Shown here piece after piece: positions 51,203 to 61,528 of a DNA stretch of 64,000 nt (positions within the stretch are counted from its first letter, which is position 1; the number at the start of each line of letters is the position of its first letter). A program made the position numbers and the translations under genes. The notes beneath the pieces are model-generated. The model had not been told where the DNA came from and did no database searches. It saw only the letters and a list, made by a program, of their open reading frames with translations. Origin of the DNA: Piscicola geometra (taxonomy: Eukaryota; Annelida; Clitellata; Hirudinida; Piscicolidae); the NCBI GenBank assembly GCA_943735955.1, contig OX030965.1, forward strand, positions 5,944,003 through 6,008,002. Direction: 5' to 3'.

Positions 51203-52328
51203 CACACACACACAAACACAAACACACACAAATCCAAAAAAACCTTTTTGAGATTCGAACTTTCCGGAACAAAACATGGCGAGTTCGTCTTCGTAATCAT
51301 CATCAGGAGCGCCACTCCTCTTGAGACTTCCTGCTTGGCTGCCGAGCAGGGATGCCAAGTTCGATGCTTTGTAAGCTTTGTCTGTGTACCTGTGGTGGGT
51401 GGAGAATGGATGGATGGATGGATGGTGGTGGTGGATGGGTGGAGAGATGGGTGGTGGGTGGTGGAGGGATGGATGGATGGATGGGTGGTAGAGGATGGAT
51501 GGATGGGTGGTGGTGGATGGGTGGAGGGATGGGTGGTGGTGGATGGGTGGAGGGATGGGTGGTGGGTGGTGGAGGGATGGATGGATGGATGGGTGGTGGA
51601 GGGATGGATGGATGGGTGGAGGATAGATGGATAGGTGGTGGATGGATTGACGGGTGGTGGATGGATGGATGGTGGATGGATGGGTGGAGGATAGGTGGAT
51701 AGATGGGTGGTGGAGGGATGGATGGATGTTGTAAGGAATTATGGATAAATGAATAGATGAAAGAAAGGATGGACAAATTATGAAATAAATGAATATATCA
51801 ACAAAAGAATGCATGTATAAATAAATTATTGAAAGATGGATAAATGGTGGAAATGAAAGATGACAAATTAATGATGGATAGGAATGGATTGAAGGACGAT
51901 GGACAGAAGGATGAATGATGGATGATGATGGAGAACTGACAAAGAGTGCATCTGGGTGAATGAGTCGAGAGTGAAAGAGTTTCCTCCATCCATCTGCATC
52001 TCGCCATCCTTGCAAGCATCATTATCATCACCAACAACTCCCTCATTACCATTATCATCACCGTCAACAGCCTCCTCCCCTTCCATCACACTCCTCACCC
52101 TTCCTCCATTAGGAACTTTAAATGTTGCCTCATCATCATCATCACCACCACCATCATCATCATCACCGCCAAAAACACCCTTAAAGCTGGTCTTTGGAGC
52201 AGTAGATGTTTTAAATTTGGAAAGATCATCATCATCACTTTTATTCCCACGCTCCTCATCCTCTTCATCATCATTATCATCATCATCGAGAATAGCTTTC
52301 TTTTTCTTATTCTTCTTCATAATCTGCA

Positions 52329-52359
<31 letters not shown>

Positions 52360-52528
52360 GCTTTTGCCTTTATCCTCCTTATTGTCTTCATCATTATCAT
52401 CATTATCTTCCACAGCACCACCATCATCATCATCTCCTTCATCTTCTTCATCATCATCATCATCTCTAGCTTGATTATCCAGAAAAGGGTTTGACTGCGT
52501 GATGATGATGATGATGATGATGAAGATA

Positions 52529-52560
<32 letters not shown>

Positions 52561-55500
52561 GACGATAATGATGATGATGACGATAATGATGATGATGACG
52601 ATAATGATGATGATGACGATAATGATGGTATTTGAAATGCTTTTTGAAGAAATAAATTAAAGTAGATTTAATGCATCATCATCAAACCCACCTTTTCCAA
52701 TCTAGACACTGCAACTTCTTCTTCATCCTCCTCCACCTCCTCCTCCTCACCACAACTACTACTACTACCACTACAACTATCCTCCTCCTCCTCCTCCTCC
52801 TCATCATCATCATCATCATCATCAGGAGCGACCCTATCCTCCTCCAACCTCACGGCACCCATAGCCCTCCCTCCTGCTTGGTGGTACTGCTTGTACCTCT
52901 CTTTCTGCCTCTCACTCCTGTCCACCTCCATGTGCACCTTCAGCTGCTCCTTCAGTGACGTCAGCTTCGAGCCTGTGTGCGTGTGTGGTTAGTGTGGTGG
53001 TAGGGTGGATGGTATGGTTGGTGTGGTGGCAGGGTGAATGGTGTGGTTGGTGTGGTGGTAGGGTGGATGGTTGGTGATAGGTTGGATGGTTGGTGATAGG
53101 GTGGTTGGATAGGGTAGATGGATAGGTTGTATGGATAGGGTGGTTGGATGGTTTGGTTGGGGTGTGGATGGTTTGGTTGGGGTGTGGATTAGAGGTCGGA
53201 CCGGGTACCCGATCTGACCGGGTACCCGCGGGTACCTGCGGGACTCCCGCGGGAACGGGAATGAAAATTAATTTCGGGACGGGAAAAGTCGGGAACCGGG
53301 AATAGGTTTTCGGGACGGGAACGGGAACGGGAATCAACATTCAAATCGGGAACGGGAAAATTCGGGAACGGGAATCAACTTTTAAATCGGGAACGGGAAA
53401 AACGGGAATAACAGTTATTGGGATTGGATTCTTTAACAATGATTTTTCAGCAAACTTCTAAGTATGGAAATCTTTATTTCATCGATACTCCGTACTTAAA
53501 ATAAGTATCAAATGCAATAGAAATGTATAACGAAGCCACCATTGCCAATGTCGAAATCTCCAACACTATATTTGAAGTTGTTATGATGAGTCCAAAGATT
53601 AGGGAGATTAGAACAAATGGGTGATGATGAAAACTTTTCAGATAAAATCAAACTGGTCAGTTTTATTATTTTAATTTTATAAATAAATACTTTGAATTTG
53701 AATGATTAATTTCCAAATGATTGCTCAGTTGATCATTTCGACAAAAGAAAAGATGCCATTGATCTTATTCCTATGACAGCATGTCTGTTGCATCCCCAGT
53801 ATGAAAGAATAATAGGAAAAAAGTTTGGGATAGAAGAGAAATAAATACCAAGACTTTCATTAGAGAAAATTTAATTCTATTTTGTACAGCCAGACCAAGC
53901 TGCAGTGCCGTTGAGAAAAAAAACAAATGATGGTTATTTAGACCTATTATGTTTGTTTTGATAACGTAAAAATTATAATAAAATCATTATACTATCAAAT
54001 TATACGAATGATTTTATATTTGCAGTTGTGGAGAAAAAGAATGTTGTCAAAAAACATATTTCTAACATTATTGAAGAATTAATAATAATGAACGAAGAAA
54101 AAAATTCAGAAGAGGATGAATTGTACAAATATTCACAATAACGTCCCAAAAAAATAGGAGAATATAAAGTTGTTTTATTTTATTGGAGTAAAATGAGCAA
54201 TTTTAAAATACTAAAAGAAGTAGCCAAAATTTTGTTTAGTATATCTGCAAGTTATATTCCCTGTGAACGGAATTTCTCAATATGTGGTCGTTTAACTTCA
54301 GACCCAAAATCATCTCATTTGAAAGCTGAAACTCTTAACGGTTTAACCCGTGTGAAAAACAATAAAGACTTGGTTGAATTACTCAAAAACAATGACTAAC
54401 TTCAATACTTTCATTTCAATAAATATTTGAAATTTAAATCGTGTTTTTTTTATTTTATTAAAAGAAATATTCTCTGACCTTCAAATAATAAATTTTGAAA
54501 AATTTTAGAACAAGCAAGTTTGGACCCAGTGAAAACGGCAGCGAAAATGAATAAAAACAAAAAGCTTTCGGGAACGAGTCGGGACGGGAAAAAAAATTTC
54601 GGGAACGGGACGGGACGGGAATCAAAATTCTGATGTCCCATCGGGAACGGGACGGGACGGGAAAACAAATTTCGGGAACGGGACGGGACGGTAATCAAAA
54701 TTCTGATGTCCCATCGGGAACGGGACGGGACGGGAAAACAAATTTCGGGAACGGGACGGGACCGGGAATGAAAATTCGTCCATGTCCGACCTCTAGTGTG
54801 GATGGTCTGGTTGGGAGTGGATGTTTGGGGGTCGGATGGTATGGTGGTGAAAAGTGTAGTATTGGTTGTAGTGGCAGATGGTGTGGTATGGCAGTGGTGA
54901 ATGGTAAGGTGTTAGTGCAGTGAATAGCCTGATTCTTCAGGCCATGCGCGTATAGACAGTTCACACATATTAACTGAAACCTGCAAGCAACCAAACAACA
55001 ACAAAAACAGGTATTGACTGCAACATGCAACCAACCAACAGACCCACACGCACAGACAAACACCCACACAGACAAGCAGACGCACACCCACACAAGTACG
55101 CACGCACACTGACCTCTGGCGTCTGATTGGGCATCCAACTTGTAGATGACCTTCTTGACGATGAACTCCTCGTCTGCTGAAGACTGCTTCGTTAAGGTGC
55201 TGTGTGGTTGTGATTGGTGGGTTGGTTGTGTGATGTGGTGAGTGGGCGGCATGTTTCTTAAGATGTGCTGCTGTCAGTGTACACCAAAGCCCCCCTCCCT
55301 CCCAATCCCCTCCCCACGCACCACATCTCCACATTAGAGTCGTGCCTCTCTCCCCTCTCCTTCATCTTCTTCCTCCTCCTCCTCATCTTCCGATTCCTCG
55401 CCTCAAACTTGCCAAAAAAGTCCTCCACCTCGGCACTTTGAAACTTCGTCTCCACCAACACCAACCCCCCCTCCCCCTCCCCCTCACTACCACTACTACT

Positions 55501-57515
55501 ATCATCAGCAGCACCCCCTCCTCCCACTACTAAACTACTGTTACTGTTGTTGTTGTTTTTGTTGTTGATGATAGAAGTTGTAGTAGTTATGTTGGCTGTG
55601 TTTTTGTTGTTGCTATTTTTATTATTCCTCTTCTCATTTTTATTCACATTATCCCCACAACTACTACTAGCACCAGTGATGAAGCTGCAACTACTACTAT
55701 CAGCGTCGCCTGAGAACAGCTTATTCTTGACGAGACGTCCGTGGCGATGACCTTGTTGACCCTGGTGACCTGGCAAGTCTAGACGGGGTTTGTAGGTCAG
55801 CAGACTGCTGCCCTTGCCGCCCAACATTGCTATTATGCGCTCCCTGGCTGTTTGTATCTTGTTGCCTTGGTTGTTGCTTGTTGTGGTGGTGATAGTAGTA
55901 GTTTTGGCGGCGGGAATGATAGTAGTAGTGTTCTTGGTGATCTCAGTGGTAGCAGCAACAGTAGTTCTCACAGTGGCACTTTTCTTCATTACACTATCAT
56001 TATCATTACCATCATCATTATCATCACATTTTTCCACCACATTATCATCATTATTCCCCTTCATCACTCTATCATCATCTACATCCTCATCACATTTACT
56101 CCCATTCTCTTCAATGGCTAAATTATCACTTTTCTTATTATCATCATCATCATCAACACCACCCTTAGTGTCACTGCCACCCTCACCAACATCCCCAAAC
56201 CTCTCCTTTATCCTGGTGAGAAGGTCTTTGTTTTTGACAAAACCAAGTAAATCATTACCACCACCACCCAAATCATCATTATCATCACCACCAGCAGCTA
56301 AATCATCATAATCATCACCAACACCACCATTAATATCATCTTTATCATCGCTCCCATTAATATTAATTTGTTTTTTAAATGCCTTATTACCAATAGAATT
56401 ACTTGCTTTAATATTATTAATATTATTATTATTAATGAAAAAATCAGTTATTCTAGTTTTATTTTTATCATTATTATTATTATTATTATTGGTTCCTTTA
56501 GCCATGCAATTTTTCAACCCCCCAGAAATATTATTATTAATATTATTCAGCAAAGTATTTATATTATTATTATTATAGCTGTTGTTGTTGTTTGCGTATA
56601 TTTTTCTTTTTTCTTTTATTTTCTGCATCACTGACTCGATACTCATCTTCTCAGGCTGGTGGTAGGGGAGGTTCACTTTTGACTCTGTGGTGGTAATGAT
56701 GATGATAATGAAAGTGGTAATGGTGATGATGATGGAGGTGGTGATGATGTTAATGATGTTGGTTTTCATGATAATGATGATGGTGGGGGTAATGATAATG
56801 ATGATGACTGAAAGGACCTCTGATGATCTTCTGAGTGCCGCTGAACAACTGCATGCGCTCCTCCTTCAACTCTTTCGCTGTCTTCCTGCGAGGTGTCTGC
56901 ACGATGGATGGAGGGAATGGTGAGGAATGGATGGATGAAGGGAGTAGTGAGGGATGGATGGAGGGAGAAAGTGGTGAAGAAAAGATGGAAAAATGATGAG
57001 CCACCTTCACTGCATCATGCTTCTTCTTATTCTCGATCTTCTTTGGTTTCTCATTCTTCCTTTTCCTCTCTGGCACCTCACTCCTCCACTCACTCTTCTC
57101 ATTCGCTATTTTCTCTTTTCTTTCATTCACTATGGCGTTAAAGTAGTAAATTAATTTTTATTATTTGATAATAAATAAATTAAACAATTTTACACTTACC
57201 TTCTGTGTCTGACTCAACCTCCGCATCAAAAATATCTTCGTCAAAGACATCTTTTGAGAAAAAATGTATTGAATAGATTTTGAAAATAAATAATTAAAAA
57301 TTATCTATGCTTAATTGATTTATGACCAACCCTTAACTGGCTGTTCTTCCACAGTAGCTTCAGGAATATGTTCCATGAACGTCTTTTATTGAATATATTT
57401 TTAAATATGAAATTTATTTATTTTAATATTAAATCATTTAGAGACTTTGCAGAGCTTTAAACTTTAAAGTTTAAACAGTCACCTGAGTATTTGCTTGCAA
57501 AACAGATGTAGCCAT
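47697..57515 (-). CDS. CLSPN: claspin, replication-checkpoint adaptor, complete (one junction open)
   Basis: Adaptor at replication forks that presents Chk1 to ATR. Exons in order: 57483-57515, 57331-57382, 57200-57250, 57005-57129, 56818-56896, 55325-56684, 55114-55199, 52692-52972, 51941-52494, 51244-51389, 50610-50823, 50382-50462, 50217-50260, 49942-50074, about 49567/49571-49719, 49230-49322/49329, 48824-48917, 48563-48684, 48392-48447, 48000-48138, 47697-47807. About 1337 residues (human 1339). Matches to human claspin: [16 protein letters not shown] (LIRESALNLPYHMPEN), [63 protein letters not shown] then [23 protein letters not shown] and NSGKNFIF. The middle is Asn/Asp-rich. Only the 49567-49329 junction lacks a unique phase-consistent solution. 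Confidence 0.94.
51032..51232. repeat. (CA)n tract after a claspin 5' splice site
   Basis: CA on the + strand, hence (GT)n in the gene's sense, lying just after the donor at 51243. It shows the opposite + strand orientation to the acceptor-side tracts. Confidence 0.95.
51392..51724. repeat. GGATGGATGGGTGG minisatellite before a claspin acceptor
   Basis: G-rich on the + strand; CCACCCATCCATCC in the gene's sense, ending CCACAG at the exon starting 51389. Confidence 0.92.
52499..52627. repeat. GATGATGATGACGATAAT 18-bp repeat before a claspin acceptor
   Basis: Five to six 18-bp units plus a GAT run; ATC-rich in the gene's sense, ending CACGCAG at the exon starting 52494. Confidence 0.92.
53190..54795 (+). 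mobile_element. decayed hAT-superfamily DNA transposon
   Basis: Ends TAGAGGTCGGAC (53190-53201) and GTCCGACCTCTA (54784-54795) are perfect 12-bp inverted repeats. The 8-bp GTGTGGAT flanks both sides (53182-53189 and 54796-54803) as a target duplication, as hAT elements make. Length 1606 bp, in claspin intron 52973-55113. G-rich subterminal repeats (GGGAACGGGACGGGA type) occupy 53200-53420 and 54570-54775. Confidence 0.95.
53729..54399 (+). pseudogene. hAT transposase remnants
   Basis: Two pieces remain. Near 53729-53842 a frame reads [20 protein letters not shown] and then meets a stop. At 54193-54399 an open stretch encodes the C-terminal dimerisation region ([19 protein letters not shown], then [18 protein letters not shown]). 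The DNA-binding and catalytic parts are missing or unreadable, so the copy cannot be autonomous. Confidence 0.85.
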
Positions 57516-57770
57516 TATGGCGCTTAAACTGGTTTAAATTATTTTTATTGATAATTGATGAAATTATCTAGTTATATTTTCAAACCTAAAAGACAAAAAC
57601 AATTAAGTAGTGGCAATTAAGGAAATTAAGTTTTAATATTTGCCGCAAAATTACTTAGCGAAGATCACATATGAGACAAGATTTTATTAATTAACCTTAC
57701 AAACCATAACTATTAAAAAAAATATATAAATCACTTATTCAAAATTAATTCAAAGCAAATAAATTATATT
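57516..57770. promoter_or_regulatory. 255-bp tandem intergenic region, ERAL1 to claspin
   Basis: Both genes run on the - strand. TTTATT at 57684-57689 is a likely ERAL1 AATAAA, leaving about 170 bases for the claspin promoter and leader. Confidence 0.5.
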
Positions 57771-58220
57771 TCAGGTGTTTAAATTCTTCGTAGTCTTTTC
57801 CCGCCGAAGCGAGCAGACGTTTTGGTTTGTTGTTTTGACGATGAGTTGTAGTGTCATGTCTCTTTTGAAGGCGTTCATAAGTTCTTGCTTCACCTGCATT
57901 GAAATCCTTCTGACGTTCGAGCCTTCCTTGCCCATTAACTGATACTGTTGCATGGAAAAGTTGAACTTAATTATGTGGTTACAGTATGTAAAAATGTGGT
58001 CATAGTGGTGATATAACACAATTTAAAAACCATTTGAAGTCATATATTACATTTATTTTTTTAAAAATCGATTATGAATAAAAATTTTAATAGAAACATA
58101 GAATAAATTTCAGGGTTTATTTATCAAAACAAACCAAATGTCTCTTGCGTGAACACAGCAGATCAAACTGTGCCCTCAACAACCCATCCTCATCTATATG
58201 CCACATCGCCACTTTCTGTG

Positions 58221-58305
<85 letters not shown>

Positions 58306-61146
58306 CAGTAGTAGTAGTAGTAGTAGTACCACCATTACTACCACACTATCTCACCACTTTAATCTGATAGGGTATTTCTTCCGGTAGATTATCCAGAAGT
58401 TTTTCCCACACAATTTGTTCAGCGAGAGCCTTGGGAGCTTGGTCGGTGACCACTTGGTCAGTGTAGATCCATGGGGCAGGTTTGGTCGAATCTAAGAGAT
58501 AATTCTGTGGGTACGGGTGGTGACAAGAAGGGGAAAGGGGAGAGAGAGAATGATGGAAGAAAGAAGGGTATGAGCCGGGTAATAAAACAGGGATTATCTT
58601 TAAATGATTGATTAACCATTTAATTAATTAATAAATTATAATTTAGTGATAAATATTATATCAAGAATTAAGAATTATTAAAAACGATAAAGCAGTGAGA
58701 CCCACTTTCAGCTCAAATAGCCCATCACCCTCCCTGGCTGAGACCATGAACACTTCACTGAACCCATCCCAGCCCATCCTCCCCTTCTCTTCCACCCCTG
58801 CATTCATGATGATGATGATGATGATGATTTATTAAAATAAAAGCACTTTTAATGTCAAAAATTTATCTTTTCAATTATTAATCCATTTAGATCCCACTAT
58901 AACTTTAATTAAAGTTAATTAAGTTTAATTACATTTAATTAACTTTAATTTATAAAAAGCATCAAAGTGATGAAGTTTATTGAAATTATTTTATCCACCA
59001 ACCAATCTGCTGCAGTCGTTTGTAGTAACCTTGCCAACCATCATCATCTCTCAAGTTGTACGTCATCATCCTCTCTTTTCCTTCTCTCTCCACATCTTCC
59101 TCCCCAACCTCCATTTCTTCCCATTCTTTGACAAGCTTTGGTCTATCAGTGCTTTCAGTGTAATCATACTTTAATTTATCCTCAATTAACTCATCATGAT
59201 GATGGAGAGGATTGCCAGTTCTATTGTCCTCATTTGTGGTACCTTGAGACACACCACCATCATTACTAACACTCTTCCAGCTACTACTACTACTACTAAC
59301 ACCAACCCTACGACTACTACCATCACCACGATCACCATATTTTCTAGCAACATAGGGTTTTCCATCAATTCCAACCAGGTGTTCTCTATCTCTTCCCTGC
59401 ACTTTCTTCTCATAGAACCTCCTCCCCTCCAGACATCCCTCTGTCAAGACCCGAACCACGTTTAAGAGTTCATGCTTTTTGCGAAAAATGTCAACCTGAC
59501 GTGGTGATGATGATGGTGGTGGTGGTGATGATGGTGGTGGTGGTGATGATGATGGTGGAGATGATGATGATGTTGGGTGGTGGTGGTGGTGGTGAAGATG
59601 ACAGTGTGGTGGTGATGTGGATATTGGTAATTATGTTGGGGGAAAAATTAATGATTATTGTAAAGAGATGATAATGAGAGTGATTAGTACAATCTTGGTA
59701 AAAATTATTATGATTAAAACCACCCTCATTAAATTAAAATTTAATATTACATTTAAAGCCTACACTGCACAACACCTTGTTTAGGATGAGGATGGATGGC
59801 TTGTCTTTGTGGAAGAACAGCATCTTCAGCACTTCCGTATCCAAGTGCATCCTATTCCACAACCTACTCACATCCACCACCACTGCAACTGCCAATAGTT
59901 ATGATAGTAGTACTAGTGGTGATGATAGTAGTATTAGAAATAGTTGTGGTGGTTAATTTTTCTCTACACAATATATTATATACTTAGTGCTGTGAAAGTA
60001 ACTTATGGTTACTGGAAAAATTATTATTTAAATTATAACTGGTGCTTTAAATGTATCATCATCATCACTATCACCACCATCATCATCATCATCATCATCA
60101 TCATCATTATAACACTTACTGAGATCGGTTTGCATCAGGGACTCATGGGGATCCAGCAACAAAGTCTTCTCAAGATTGTGTCTGTAATTGAGATTGCATT
60201 AATTAAATCATTTAAATATTTTTTTAACAATTAAATATTCATTAATAATCGAATAAAAATGAAAAAAAAATTTAATAAATATTAATAAAAATTAATTTAA
60301 ATGTTTTCAATACTATTTGTTTAAGCTTACTTTTTGGATTTTGATGGTACAATGACTCCAGGTGTGTCTAAAAAAATCTTCAAATGGATTGAGGTGTGAT
60401 TTGAAATGAAATGTAATGGGTAGCTCTAACTTAGTTACTAACTAGATGAAGATGATGGTGTGATGATGATGAAGATGATGATGATGAAAATGACGATAAT
60501 GATGATGATGATGGAGGCAAAAGAATGAAGCCGTACCACTTGTCTGTCCGCTTCGGTTAGCACACCAAGTGTCTTCTTCCTGGTGGTGTGGACCTTCTGA
60601 GATACTGCTGCGAACTGGAAAGAGAGATAGTGATATAATAAATAAAAAAATTGAAAAAATAATATGGAAAAAAATAGGTTGCATTTGATAAAACTTAAAA
60701 TTTCGTTTAAATAATCATTAAAGCCTTTAATTTAAAGGTTTTATTAGTTGTTGAAGGTTGCATTTCATAAAACAGTATGCCTTCTTGACGCAACTACCTT
60801 CCAGCCAATCAGCTTGTTGGAGAGGGTAGACTTTCCGGCGTTGGGAGCGCCAATAATGGCTACCTTCAAGACCTTCATCGCTTTCGAGAGCACTGGGCTG
60901 GCCTTGACCAGCCTATTTTGCTCAGCTTGGAAAAAAATTGTTACATTAATTTTTTTGGAATTTAAATAATTTTTTAATGATTTACAAAAATAAAATAAAA
61001 ATTAACTTACAAACTGTGGCTCCGATTCTTCGCACTGTATTTTCCTCATTGGAAACCTTTTGTATATGCTGTGCATTAGTTGATAATAATCTACTGAATA
61101 AAAGCAAATTTTGATGAAAAACAAATATTTTTTTGATTCTCAACAT
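57771..61146 (-). CDS. ERAL1: Era-like GTPase, mitochondrial 12S rRNA chaperone
   Basis: GTPase with a KH domain that binds small-subunit rRNA in mitochondria. Eleven exons, phases all close, 515 residues (human 437): 61011-61146, 60798-60925, 60540-60614, 60331-60377, 60120-60181, 59776-59888, 59003-59495, 58706-58797, 58358-58504, 58135-58215, 57771-57944. The N-terminus (MLRIKKIFVFHQNLLLFSRL) looks like a mitochondrial presequence. Motifs: G1 GAPNAGKS, G2 Thr in VHTTRKK, G3 DTPG, G4 LNKVD split by an intron, G5 MVSA. After PEEIPYQIK and VAMWHIDEDGLL comes the KH loop MGKEGSN. Exon 7 adds roughly 100 extra Ser/Gly/charged residues between G4 and G5 relative to human. Confidence 0.96.
58218..58327. 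repeat. (AGT)n microsatellite before ERAL1 exon 10 acceptor
   Basis: About 35 AGT triplets; ACT in the gene's sense, ending ACCACAG at the exon starting 58215. Confidence 0.95.
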
Positions 61147-61528
61147 TTTGCATTAAATATATAACTTTGTGGAAAAAATATTATCACTACTAGGCCCTAG
61201 TAGTGATAATATTCGTAACTAGGGTTTCACTTTCAGACATGCTGTGGATTTGTTGAAAAGTGAATTTATAATTAAAACCAAGATTTTCACTTAAATGTCT
61301 TTGCTTAGACATTGTTGTTTATAATTTAAAGTCGATCAATATAGAACAGGTTTTTAACTTAATTTAATTCAAAATAAAAATCTACCTCTGTTTTAATCAA
61401 TTTTTTATTGTTTTATTTAATTTATTGAATTTTTAATTTATATTTGTGAAACATTTTTCCCGTAGTTCCTAAATGCTTGGTAAGCAAAATTAATTCCTGT
61501 CCTCATCTTTTTAAATCTCCCACAGAGC
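61147..61528. promoter_or_regulatory. 382-bp head-to-head promoter region, ERAL1 / unrecognised + strand gene
   Basis: Short repeat-free AT-rich spacer between two divergent ATGs, containing an inverted repeat around ACTAGGGCCTAGT (CTACTAGGCCCTAGTAGTGA region, 61187-61206). Confidence 0.6.

Noticed and set aside
51020..52015. 331-residue His/Pro/Ser and Cys/Val-rich open frame
   Set aside because: Spans a (CA)n and a GGAT minisatellite in claspin introns; only 51244-51389 and 51941 onward are coding.
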